The position numbers were made by a program, and so were the translations under genes. Shown here piece after piece: positions 1 through 6,313 of a stretch of DNA of 11,779 nucleotides (within the stretch, counting starts at the first letter, position 1; the number at the start of each line of letters is the position of its first letter). The stretch spans positions 1-11,779 of the forward strand of contig JAHHSD010000049.1 in NCBI GenBank assembly GCA_020025425.1, given 5' to 3'. The stretch is from Oscillospiraceae bacterium (GTDB taxonomy: Bacteria; Bacillota; Clostridia; Oscillospirales; Oscillospiraceae). The notes under the pieces are model-generated. The model had not been told where the DNA came from. It saw nothing but the letters and a program-made list of their open reading frames with translations, and did not search any database.

Positions 1-253
1 CCTGGCGCACCGCCTCACCGGACAGGTTCATATAGGTCACCGGCTTCATCACCAGTACCTTTTCCCCGGAAATGGTCATCAGGTTGGTCAGGGCCTTGAA
101 TTTCAGCTTCTGGATGGGCAGGTCCTGGCGCCGGCCGATCTCGTCGGCCACCATATAGCCCACATTGTGGCGGGTATTTTCGTACTGGTCCCCGGGGTTG
201 CCCAGGCAGACCAGCAGCCAGGCGGCCCCGCCGGAATTTTTCTGAAAGAGCAT
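1..253 (-). CDS. pth: Peptidyl-tRNA hydrolase, N-terminal part (truncated by window edge)
   Basis: Pth releases peptides from peptidyl-tRNAs that drop off ribosomes, recycling the tRNA in the cytoplasm. Only the first 84 codons are in the window. Residues 15-32 read VCLGNPGDQYENTRHNVG, the family signature, with the catalytic histidine at H29 and the conserved asparagine at N19. A second family motif, PVTYMNLSGEAV, lies near residues 71-82. The chosen ATG is preceded by AAAGGGAGGA (261-270) at good spacing. The roughly 11 residues before the first core strand are longer than in E. coli Pth, which starts almost directly at the core. It lies 81 bp downstream of prs on the same strand, an order also known from Bacillus. 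Identification is firm; the missing C-terminal part cannot be judged. Confidence 0.95.
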   Translation of the reverse strand, partial: MLFQKNSGGAAWLLVCLGNPGDQYENTRHNVGYMVADEIGRRQDLPIQKLKFKALTNLMTISGEKVLVMKPVTYMNLSGEAVRQ

Positions 254-287
254 ATCGCGGTCCTCCCTTTTCAAAGGAATTTAAAGA

Positions 288-312
288 GGGGCGGGTACCC
301 AGTACCCGCCCC
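288..312 (-). terminator. Hairpin between prs and pth, possible terminator or attenuator
   Basis: A perfect 11-bp GC-rich stem (GGGGCGGGTAC / GTACCCGCCCC, loop of 3 nt) starts 23 bp after the prs stop. On the minus strand it is followed by TCTTTAAATTCC, a poor U-tract. It may therefore end only part of the prs transcripts and let the rest run into pth, or act as an mRNA processing or stability element. Confidence 0.55.
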
Positions 313-334
313 AACCGATCAGAGCTTTGGAGGC

Positions 335-1318
335 TTACAGGAACAGAGGGGACACGGAGGTCTCCATGTAGATGTGGCTGATGGCCTCGGAGAACATGTG
401 CGCCACGGAGATGTATTTGATCTTGTCGCACTGGACGCCGGTCTTGGGGGGGATGGTGTTCAGGAACACCACCTCGTCCAGCACGCTGTCGTTGATGCGC
501 TGGATGGCGGGACCGGACAGGACGCCGTGGGAGGCGCAGGCGGTGACGTCCTTGGCGCCGCCGATCTCCACCAGGGCCTGAGCGGCGTGGCACAGGGATC
601 CGCCGGTATCCACCATGTCGTCCAGGAGGATGACGTGCTTGCCCTTCACGTCGCCGATGATGTTCATGACCTCGGAGGAGTTGGCCTTCTGGCGGCGCTT
701 GTCCACGATGGCCATGGGCATGCCCAGCTTCTGGGCGAAGGCGCGGGCGCGGGCCACGGAGCCCACGTCGGGGGAGACCACCATGGTCTCGTCATGGCAG
801 TCGGCGAACTTCTTCATAAAGTGATCCACGAAAATGGGAGAGCCCAGCAGGTTGTCCAGGGGGATGTCGAAAAAGCCCTGGATCTGGTTGGCGTGCAGGT
901 CCATGGTCAGCACGCGGTCAGCGCCGGCGCAGGTGATCAGGTTGGCCACCAGCTTGGCGGAGATGGGATCGCGGGGCTTGGTCTTGCGGTCCTGGCGGGC
1001 ATAGCCGAAATAGGGCACCACAGCGGTGATGCGGCCGGCGGAGGCGCGCTTCAGGGCGTCGATCATGATGAGCATTTCCATCAGGGAGTCGTTGACGGTA
1101 CCCGACTTGCCGTCCTTGACAAAAGAGCAGGTGGACTGGACCACGAACACGTCGGAGCCGCGGACAGTCTCATAGATGGAGGCGAAGTTCTCGCCGTCGG
1201 CAAAAGCGCCCACCTCAGAGTTGCCCAGAGGGATTCCCAGCTCCCGGCAGATGTCCTCAGCCAGCTTGGGGTTGGAGTTACCGGTGAAGACCTTAAGGTC
1301 CTTACCATGTGCGATCAT
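335..1318 (-). CDS. prs: Ribose-phosphate pyrophosphokinase (PRPP synthase)
   Basis: Makes PRPP from ribose 5-phosphate and ATP, feeding purine, pyrimidine, NAD, histidine and tryptophan synthesis. The 327-residue protein shows the class I landmarks: ATP-binding YFGYARQDRK at 103-112, the signature DLHANQIQGFFDIP at 140-153, the catalytic flexible loop DKRRQKAN at 206-213 and the ribose-phosphate loop DDMVDTGG at 233-240. I chose the ATG at 1318 because AGGAAGG lies about 9 nt upstream. An in-frame ATG at 1327 almost touches that site, leaving too little room. Compared with B. subtilis Prs from memory, there is an insertion of about 8 residues around SFVKDGKSGT (65-74), which fits the extra length over the usual 315-317. 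It has its own promoter and is followed by pth. Confidence 0.96.
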   Translation of the reverse strand: MIAHGKDLKVFTGNSNPKLAEDICRELGIPLGNSEVGAFADGENFASIYETVRGSDVFVVQSTCSFVKDGKSGTVNDSLMEMLIMIDALKRASAGRITAVVPYFGYARQDRKTKPRDPISAKLVANLITCAGADRVLTMDLHANQIQGFFDIPLDNLLGSPIFVDHFMKKFADCHDETMVVSPDVGSVARARAFAQKLGMPMAIVDKRRQKANSSEVMNIIGDVKGKHVILLDDMVDTGGSLCHAAQALVEIGGAKDVTACASHGVLSGPAIQRINDSVLDEVVFLNTIPPKTGVQCDKIKYISVAHMFSEAISHIYMETSVSPLFL

Positions 1319-1453
1319 AAATAACATCCTTCCTTTGGGGCGCGTGATGCGGCCCCCACATTTTTCTCTTGAATCGGCCCTGCGGCCCTACCTGTACATG
1401 AGACCGCTGTCTCCAGCGCACCGGCGTCTGAGGGCATGATCTCCATCGTCCCC

Positions 1454-1462
1454 ATTATAGCA
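1454..1462 (-). promoter_or_regulatory. Extended -10 promoter for prs
   Basis: The minus strand reads TGC-TATAAT, a perfect -10 box with the TGn extension. The -35 region is weak (GTCAAA/TCAAAA at about 1477-1483). Transcription would start near 1447, giving a leader of about 130 nt before prs. That leader contains small hairpins (for example GAGAC-AGCG-GTCTC) but nothing I recognise as a known riboswitch. The rest of the 300-bp gap (1328-1627) holds a tandem TTCAGGC repeat at 1525-1542 and the terminator of the next gene. Confidence 0.7.
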
Positions 1463-1581
1463 CGATATCGAGAAAATTTTGACCCTTCCTGTGAAATTTC
1501 CTCAAATTCTTGCATTCCGATAATTTCAGGCAATATTCAGGCCAGATATCGTCATTTTGCCCGTTTTTCACGGAAACAATA

Positions 1582-1619
1582 ACAGGACCCGCAGGCCAAG
1601 CGGGGTCTGCGGGTCCTGT
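1582..1619 (-). terminator. Probable terminator of the HD-domain gene
   Basis: Perfect 13-bp stem ACAGGACCCGCAG / CTGCGGGTCCTGT with a 12-nt loop, starting 9 bp beyond the stop of the HD gene. On the minus strand it is followed by TATTGTTTCC, a modest U-rich tail. Confidence 0.65.
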
Positions 1620-1627
1620 ATGTTGGT

Positions 1628-2128
1628 TCAGCCGGCAGCAGGTGCCAGATGAGGGGTCACACCCAGCCGCTCACGCAGGCGGCCCGGGTGGTAGATCCGC
1701 GTCAGCTCCAGGCTGGCACAGAAGGTATCCACCAGATCCACCAGCACGGCCTCCTTCGACCGGGGCAGAGCGCCCCCGAGGGGCCACATGTGGGAGAGGA
1801 TGATGTTCCGCTCCTTCTCGCTCAGGTCGGTCAGCTTGGCCGCATTGCGCGCGGCGGCGCGCGGGTGGTCAAAGCACTGCATCCCCGGGTGGGCGCTCTT
1901 GTCCCTGGAGTCGTAGAGGTACAGGTCGTGGAGCAGTCCGCCCCGTGTGGCGGCGGCTGTATCCAGTCCCAGTGCTCTGGCGGCCCGGAAGGAGAGATAA
2001 GCGACAAACAGGGAGTGGTCCAGGGTGGTGATCCGGCCGTGGTGGCACCAGCGGCCCATCATCCGAACCTGTTTACTGTCCAGGAGTTCCCCCACCATCT
2101 GGCAGAACTCGGCTTGATACTTGTTCAT
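1628..2128 (-). CDS. HD-domain metal-dependent hydrolase of unknown substrate
   Basis: A 166-residue protein with a complete HD phosphohydrolase metal-binding set: H38 (in TTLDHS), H67-D68 (in GGLLHDLYLYD), H88, H113 (in ILSHMWPL) and D134 (in VDLVDTFCA). Such small HD proteins usually hydrolyse nucleotides or other phosphate esters using divalent metals; the substrate here cannot be read from sequence. The distances between the motifs resemble stand-alone HD/HDIG proteins common in Clostridia rather than the HD domain of RelA/SpoT or cyclic-di-GMP enzymes, since no partner domain is present. There is no signal peptide or membrane segment, so it is probably cytosolic. AAAGGA stands about 10 nt before the ATG. 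It has its own candidate promoter and terminator, so it is likely transcribed alone. Confidence 0.85.
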   Translation of the reverse strand: MNKYQAEFCQMVGELLDSKQVRMMGRWCHHGRITTLDHSLFVAYLSFRAARALGLDTAAATRGGLLHDLYLYDSRDKSAHPGMQCFDHPRAAARNAAKLTDLSEKERNIILSHMWPLGGALPRSKEAVLVDLVDTFCASLELTRIYHPGRLRERLGVTPHLAPAAG

Positions 2129-2163
2129 AGGGAATCAGTCCTTTCTGTTCATAACGAAACTAT

Positions 2164-2172
2164 TTATCCACA
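2164..2172 (+). other. Perfect DnaA-box sequence
   Basis: TTATCCACA, the consensus DnaA box, lies in the intergenic region between proC and the HD gene. It runs into a strong inverted repeat (GGGACGG / CCGTCCC with flanking CACAC / GTGTG, 2169-2196, one bulged G). It is a single copy, so it is not an origin by itself. The match is exact; whether it is functional is unknown. Confidence 0.35.
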
Positions 2173-2222
2173 CGGGACGGCACCCGTCCCGGTGTGTGCA
2201 GCACTGTTTATTTTACACCTTT

Positions 2223-2251
2223 ATTGTACTCCCGGCGGCGGAATTTGTCTC
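2223..2251 (-). promoter_or_regulatory. Candidate sigma-A promoter for the HD-domain gene
   Basis: Minus-strand GAGACA (2246-2251), 17-bp spacer, TACAAT (2223-2228). The -10 matches five of six bases and the -35 four of six. The leader would run about 90 nt and include the DnaA box and the 2169-2196 hairpin. Confidence 0.5.
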
Positions 2252-2327
2252 CTGTTAATTTTTACGATTTGCAGGCCCGGTTTTTGATGTTCCCGGCGGA
2301 TCTGCTTTTACCGCAGCCGGATGCGGC

Positions 2328-3128
2328 TTATCGCAGCTCCAGGGTCCGGTCATAGGCGGCGATCACCGCATCCATAGCGGCCGCCCGGAAGCCCCGCTCC
2401 TCCAGGGTCCGGACCCCCTGGATGGTGGTGCCGCCGGGGGAGCACACCGCGTCCTTCAGCGCGCCGGGGTGCGTTCCGCTCTCCAGCACCATCCCGGCGG
2501 CCCCCGCCGCCATCTGGGCGGCATAGGCCAGGGCCTTGTCCCGGGGCAGTCCGCAGGCCACCCCGCCATCCGCCAGCGCCTCCAGAAAGAGATAGGCGAA
2601 GGCCGGGCCGCAGCCGGACACCGCGCTGGCCGCGTCCATCAGCTCCTCCGGGAGCCGGTCCACCAGCCCCGCCGGGGCCAGCAGCGCCTCCAGCTCCCCA
2701 AATTCCTCCTCCGTCACGTCCAGACCGCACAGCTGGACCACGCCCTTCCCGATGGCGATGGGGGTATTGGGCATAATGCGGGCCACCGGGCAGTCCACCC
2801 CGGCCAGCGCCCGGAGCTTCTGACAGGTCAGTCCGGCGGCCATGCTGACCAGGATGAAACGGTCCCGGCGCTTGTTCAGCACCGGAGCCAGCTGGGCCAG
2901 CAGGTCGGCCATCCCCTGGGGCTTGACCCCCAGGAAGATGAGGCGGCACTGCTCCGCCGCCTGGGTGTTCTCCCCCACCCGGCATCCCAGCTGGGCGGCC
3001 AGCTTCTCCGCCTTGGCCCGGGTCCGATTGGTCAGCAGCAGCTCCTCCGGTCCCGCGCTTTTGGCGATGGCCCTGGCCAGGGCCCCGCCCATATTTCCTG
3101 TTCCGATCATTCCAATGGAGGCGCTCAT
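2328..3128 (-). CDS. proC: Pyrroline-5-carboxylate reductase
   Basis: Catalyses the last step of proline synthesis, NAD(P)H-dependent reduction of pyrroline-5-carboxylate, in the cytoplasm. The 266-residue length is typical. The N-terminal Rossmann fold opens with IGMIGTGNMGG (GxGxxG at G9, G11, G14). The middle holds MPNTP, and the C-terminal helical dimer domain carries SAVSGCGPAF at 168-177 and SPGGTTIQGV at 230-239, the ProC signature region. The ATG has a purine-rich GGGGGGAG site at 3134-3141. No proA or proB is adjacent, so proline synthesis genes are not clustered here. It is divergent from the foldase lipoprotein gene and has its own consensus promoter. No hairpin with a convincing U-tract follows the stop. 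Confidence 0.97.
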   Translation of the reverse strand: MSASIGMIGTGNMGGALARAIAKSAGPEELLLTNRTRAKAEKLAAQLGCRVGENTQAAEQCRLIFLGVKPQGMADLLAQLAPVLNKRRDRFILVSMAAGLTCQKLRALAGVDCPVARIMPNTPIAIGKGVVQLCGLDVTEEEFGELEALLAPAGLVDRLPEELMDAASAVSGCGPAFAYLFLEALADGGVACGLPRDKALAYAAQMAAGAAGMVLESGTHPGALKDAVCSPGGTTIQGVRTLEERGFRAAAMDAVIAAYDRTLELR

Positions 3129-3190
3129 GGCGCTCCCCCCTCTCTCAGCTTTCCCCGCGCCCCTGCGCGGCAGTATGATTATTTATATGT

Positions 3191-3219
3191 ATCATACCCC
3201 CATTCTGCCCCTCTGTCAA
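3191..3219 (-). promoter_or_regulatory. Sigma-A promoter for proC
   Basis: Minus-strand TTGACA (3214-3219), 17-bp spacer, TATGAT (3191-3196). This is a perfect -35 and a near-consensus -10, about 60 bp upstream of the proC start. The leader includes a small CCGCGC/GCGCGG hairpin at about 3154-3169. Confidence 0.85.
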
Positions 3220-3274
3220 AGAAAACCCCATGGGCCCCGGAGCAAAATAACCCTCACTGTTCACACTTCCCTCA

Positions 3275-3303
3275 TTGAAAATACCGCCTATCTGTGATAT
3301 AGT
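3275..3303 (+). promoter_or_regulatory. Sigma-A promoter for the foldase lipoprotein gene
   Basis: TTGAAA (3275-3280), 17-bp spacer, TATAGT (3298-3303), with TGA directly before the -10 (extended -10). It lies about 50 bp upstream of the ATG and is divergent from the proC promoter. Confidence 0.85.
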
Positions 3304-3350
3304 ACAAGGCTGTTACGACCCGCATCAAATCCGTTTGGAAAGGAACTTCT

Positions 3351-4661
3351 ATGATGAAACGACTCAAACGCGCAGGCGCTCTTGTGCTGGCCCTAGCCAT
3401 GTCTCTGGCCATGCTGGCCGGCTGCAGCAAAACCCCCGCCAGCGACTTCCAGGTCCCCGACTCCGTGGATCTGTCCGCTGTCACCGACCCCTACCTCACC
3501 GTCAGCGGTCTGTCCGGTGACACCCCGGTGGCCACCATGGCCGACGGCCAGGAGATCACCGCCAGCCAGGCGCTCTACTGGATCGCCTTCAACGCCGACA
3601 ATCTCTCCAAGTACTATGGCCAGATGGGCATAGCCGAGCTGCCCTGGGACTCCGACTTCGAGGGCGCCACCATGGCCGAGAGCATGAAGCGCAACGCCCT
3701 GGAGACCGCCGCTCTCTACACCCTGCTGCCCCAGAAGGCCAAGGAGGCCGGTCTGGAGCTGCCCCAGGAATTCCAGACCACCTTCCAGGAGGCCTTGACC
3801 AAGATGAACGACCAGCTGGGCGGGGAGGAGGCCACCAATCACTACCTGTGGCAGTTCCCCCTCACCCGGGAGCAGTACATCTCCATGTGTGAGAGCGAGG
3901 AGTTCAACGGCCTGCTCCTGGAGCAGATGTTCGGCAAGGACAGCGAGGGCTATCCCACCGACGCCAATCTCCTCTCCTTCCTGGAGGAGGAGCAGAAGTG
4001 CTACTTCTTCAAGCACATCCTGCTGAAGGTGGACGACAACGACCCCGAGAGCGCCGACAAGCAGAAGGCCAAAATGGAGGACCTGCTGGCCCAGATCAAG
4101 GCCAGCGACGATCCCATCACCAAGTTCGACCAGCTGATGAACGAGCACAGCGAGGACGGCAGAGGTCCCGACAGGGCCCTGGCCGCCGCCGACGGCTACC
4201 TGGCCAGCACCCGCCAGGACGCCGTGATGGGCACCAAGATGGTGGACGTGGTGGAGAAGGCCGCCCTGGGTCTGGACGAGGGCGAGGTCAGTGAGATCCT
4301 GGAGAACACCCAGGGCTACCACGGCTACCACATCGTGCTCCGTCTCCCCGTGGAGGGCAATGTCTCCATGGAGCAGGCCCGCTCCTCCTACATCGCCGAC
4401 CGGATGAACAAGCAGCAGCAGGAGTGGATCGACCAGGCCAAGCTGACCCCCACCGACGCCTTCAAGGCCCTGGACCCCGCCAAGTTCTATGAGGCCCTGG
4501 GCGTGCTGCGCAAGGCCATCTCCGAGGAGGCCGCCGCCAAGGCCAACCCCGATTCCGCCGCCCCTGATGCGTCCAAGCCCGACGCCTCCGCCCCCGATTC
4601 CTCCCAGTCCCAGAGCGCCGAACCCGGCTCCTCCGCATCCGGCTCCCAGGCCAAGAACTGA
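3351..4661 (+). CDS. PrsA/SurA-like peptidyl-prolyl isomerase lipoprotein
   Basis: Likely an extracytoplasmic foldase helping secreted proteins fold at the outer face of the membrane. Residues 1-25 form a lipoprotein signal: KRLKR, a hydrophobic stretch, and the lipobox LAGC with C25 as the lipidated cysteine. Residues about 60-215 resemble the helical chaperone domain of SurA/PrsA proteins. A parvulin-like rotamase domain runs from about 218 to 332, starting CYFFKHILLKV and ending GYHGYHIVLRL. The usual central GGDLG segment is replaced by a less recognisable stretch, so catalysis is uncertain. Residues 399-436 are a low-complexity Pro/Ser/Ala/Asp tail. At 436 residues it is much longer than Bacillus PrsA (about 290). 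AAAGGA at 3339-3344 serves ATG 3351 or the adjacent ATG 3354. It is transcribed alone, from its own promoter to a strong terminator. Confidence 0.87.
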   Translation: MMKRLKRAGALVLALAMSLAMLAGCSKTPASDFQVPDSVDLSAVTDPYLTVSGLSGDTPVATMADGQEITASQALYWIAFNADNLSKYYGQMGIAELPWDSDFEGATMAESMKRNALETAALYTLLPQKAKEAGLELPQEFQTTFQEALTKMNDQLGGEEATNHYLWQFPLTREQYISMCESEEFNGLLLEQMFGKDSEGYPTDANLLSFLEEEQKCYFFKHILLKVDDNDPESADKQKAKMEDLLAQIKASDDPITKFDQLMNEHSEDGRGPDRALAAADGYLASTRQDAVMGTKMVDVVEKAALGLDEGEVSEILENTQGYHGYHIVLRLPVEGNVSMEQARSSYIADRMNKQQQEWIDQAKLTPTDAFKALDPAKFYEALGVLRKAISEEAAAKANPDSAAPDASKPDASAPDSSQSQSAEPGSSASGSQAKN

Positions 4662-4683
4662 GGAAAAACCCCTGTTTTCCCCG

Positions 4684-4727
4684 GCCCGTACAGTACTTTA
4701 AGTATTGTACGGGCTTTTTATTTCTCT
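4684..4727 (+). terminator. Rho-independent terminator of the foldase gene
   Basis: GCCCGTACAGTAC / GTATTGTACGGGC forms a 13-bp stem (one G-U pair) with loop TTTAA, directly followed by the U-rich tail TTTTTATTTCTCT. It lies 22 bp after the stop codon. Confidence 0.95.
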
Positions 4728-4758
4728 TTGTTATCGAATTTCCCCCCTCTCCCCCGCC

Positions 4759-4788
4759 TTGACAAGGGCCGGGCCCCTGGGATACAAT
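4759..4788 (+). promoter_or_regulatory. Sigma-A promoter for the HAD/HD gene pair
   Basis: TTGACA (4759-4764), 18-bp spacer, TACAAT (4783-4788), about 43 bp before the HAD start codon. Confidence 0.8.
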
Positions 4789-4830
4789 AAATTGAATTTG
4801 AATTGACTTGGCAGCAAAGGAGGTGCTCAC

Positions 4831-5640
4831 ATGGGAAAATTTGACGGTGTGCTGCTGGCCAGCGATTTCGACGACACCCTGTACAACGTCAGCTATCAGG
4901 TCCCCCGCCGCAACGTGGAGGCCATCAACTACTTCACCGGCGAGGGCGGCCGGTTCACCGTGGCCACCGGCCGGGCCCACCGCACCTTCTCCCCCTACGT
5001 CCACCTGGTCCCCCTCAACGCCCCGGCGGTGCTGTCCAACGGCTCGGTGCTGTATGACTTCCAGACCGACGAGCTGCTCCTCCAGACCTTTCTGGACGGG
5101 GAAGCCCGGCAGGATTTTCAGGCCATCTGCGCGGCCTTCCCCCAGGTGGGCTTCGAGGCCTACCACGGCGAGGACATCTACGTCTTTCGCCCCAACTACA
5201 TCACCGACCTGCACATGCAGAAGGTGGGCACCTCCTATACCTGCTGCGGCCGGATCGAGGACATCCCCCTCCCCTGGACCAAGGCCATCCTCCAGCAGGA
5301 GCACCGGCAGATGCTGGAGGTCCAGCGCTGGCTGCTGGAGCGCTACGGCCACAAGTACGAGGCCATCTTCTCCAATCAGGTCTATCTGGAGATCACCGAA
5401 AAGGGCAGCAACAAGGGGGGCATGGTGACCCGCCTGGCCCGGCAGCTGGGGGTCGCCCCGGAGCACCTCTACTGCGTGGGCGACAACCAGAACGACATCC
5501 CCATGCTGGCCTGCTCGGCCATCCCCTTCGCCCCCTCCAACTGCGCCCCGGAGGTGAAGGACTGGGGGGCCAGGATCCTGTGCTCCTGTGAGGAGGGCGT
5601 CATCGGCGATATCATCGAGATCCTGGACGGGATCTATTAA
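4831..5640 (+). CDS. Cof-type HAD-family phosphatase
   Basis: A 269-residue haloacid dehalogenase-superfamily hydrolase, probably removing phosphate from a sugar phosphate or nucleotide; the substrate cannot be told from sequence. All four HAD motifs are present: motif I DFDDTL with nucleophile D12 and acid/base D14; motif II T46 in VATGR; motif III K195 in KGSNKGG; motif IV GDNQNDIPML with D218 and D222. The large segment between motifs II and III (about 60-185) is the type C2 cap typical of Cof/YidA proteins, and the length fits. The ATG follows a near-perfect AAAGGAGGTG (4816-4825). It starts a two-gene unit with the HD-domain protein 29 bp downstream, with no terminator between them, which hints at a shared metabolic role (inference). 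Confidence 0.9.
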   Translation: MGKFDGVLLASDFDDTLYNVSYQVPRRNVEAINYFTGEGGRFTVATGRAHRTFSPYVHLVPLNAPAVLSNGSVLYDFQTDELLLQTFLDGEARQDFQAICAAFPQVGFEAYHGEDIYVFRPNYITDLHMQKVGTSYTCCGRIEDIPLPWTKAILQQEHRQMLEVQRWLLERYGHKYEAIFSNQVYLEITEKGSNKGGMVTRLARQLGVAPEHLYCVGDNQNDIPMLACSAIPFAPSNCAPEVKDWGARILCSCEEGVIGDIIEILDGIY

Positions 5641-5669
5641 CAAGCCCTTTGGGCAGATGGAGGCTTACC

Positions 5670-6254
5670 ATGTCCAGCAAAGAGGAATTTATTGAGATCT
5701 TTAAAGAACACATCACCCGGGAGGGCGCGGACGCCCTGCTCAACTATCTGGAGAACAAGAGCGACTTTTTCACCGCCCCCGCCTCCGCCCGCTACCACGG
5801 CTCCTACGCCGGCGGCCTGTGCGAGCACAGCCTGAACGTGTACCACTGCCTGGTGGACTACCTCCAGCGCAGCCGGGTCCAGGAGCTCTACGGCCTGGAG
5901 TACAGCGACGAGACCATCGCCATCGTGGCCCTGCTCCACGACGTGTGCAAGGTGGGCTGCTACAAGTCGGGCACCCGCAACGTGAAGGATGAGAACGGCC
6001 GCTGGCAGTCCGTCCCCACCTACACCTTCGACGACCCCCTGCCCTACGGCCACGGGGAGAAGTCGGTGTACATCGTCAACGGCTTCATCCGCCTGTCCCG
6101 GGAGGAGGCCATGGCCATCCGCTGGCACATGGGCTTCTCCGGCCCCGAGGACAACCGCACCGTGGGCCAGGCCATGCAGAAGTACCCCCTGGCCTTCGCC
6201 CTGGCCACCGCCGACAGCGAGGCCACCTACTTCCTGGAAAACGAGGATCAGTAA
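5670..6254 (+). CDS. HD-domain hydrolase, second gene of the HAD unit
   Basis: A 194-residue cytosolic protein with a full HD metal-binding set: H53 (in GGLCEHSLNVY), H90-D91 (in ALLHDVCKVG), H128 (in GHGEKS), H153 (in RWHMG) and D182 (in LATADSEAT). The pattern, with an insert of about 35 residues between the HD pair and the third histidine, resembles the HD domain of YhaM-type 3'-5' exonucleases and phage-type HD hydrolases. The nucleic-acid-binding OB domain of YhaM is absent, so exonuclease activity should not be assumed. I chose the ATG at 5670 because GGAGG (5659-5663) stands 6 nt before it; an upstream in-frame TTG (5649) lies too early relative to this site. It follows the HAD gene by 29 bp and ends at a palindromic terminator. 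It is unlike the HD protein at 1628-2128 in size and spacing. Confidence 0.88.
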   Translation: MSSKEEFIEIFKEHITREGADALLNYLENKSDFFTAPASARYHGSYAGGLCEHSLNVYHCLVDYLQRSRVQELYGLEYSDETIAIVALLHDVCKVGCYKSGTRNVKDENGRWQSVPTYTFDDPLPYGHGEKSVYIVNGFIRLSREEAMAIRWHMGFSGPEDNRTVGQAMQKYPLAFALATADSEATYFLENEDQ

Positions 6255-6262
6255 CATTGAAA

Positions 6263-6296
6263 AAACACCCTCCGTACCGCGGTACGGAGGGTGTTT
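6263..6296. terminator. Bidirectional Rho-independent terminator (34-bp perfect palindrome)
   Basis: The two halves (6263-6279 and 6280-6296) are exact reverse complements; the core half is CACCCTCCGTACCG. It sits between two convergent genes, 9 bp after one stop and 17 bp from the other. The minus strand ends in GTGTTTTTTC, a good U-tract; the plus strand ends in GTGTTTCTGATG, which is weaker. Confidence 0.9.
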
Positions 6297-6313
6297 CTGA
6301 TGTTTGGGGGAAT

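Noticed and set aside
167..1324. Long open frame antisense to prs
   Set aside because: Gly/His/Val-rich shadow of a GC-rich real gene. prs is certain from its motifs. The long frames antisense to the foldase, noc, parB and symporter genes are rejected for the same reason.
1511..1530. PurR-box-like ATTCCGATAATT upstream of prs
   Set aside because: About three mismatches to the Bacillus consensus and only one copy, so it is too weak to call.
2311..2326. CCGCA/TGCGG hairpin directly after proC as a terminator
   Set aside because: It has only a 5-bp stem and is followed by TAAAAG on the minus strand rather than a U-tract.
5649..5669. Upstream TTG start for the second HD protein
   Set aside because: The GGAGG site lies downstream of this codon and is correctly spaced for the ATG at 5670.
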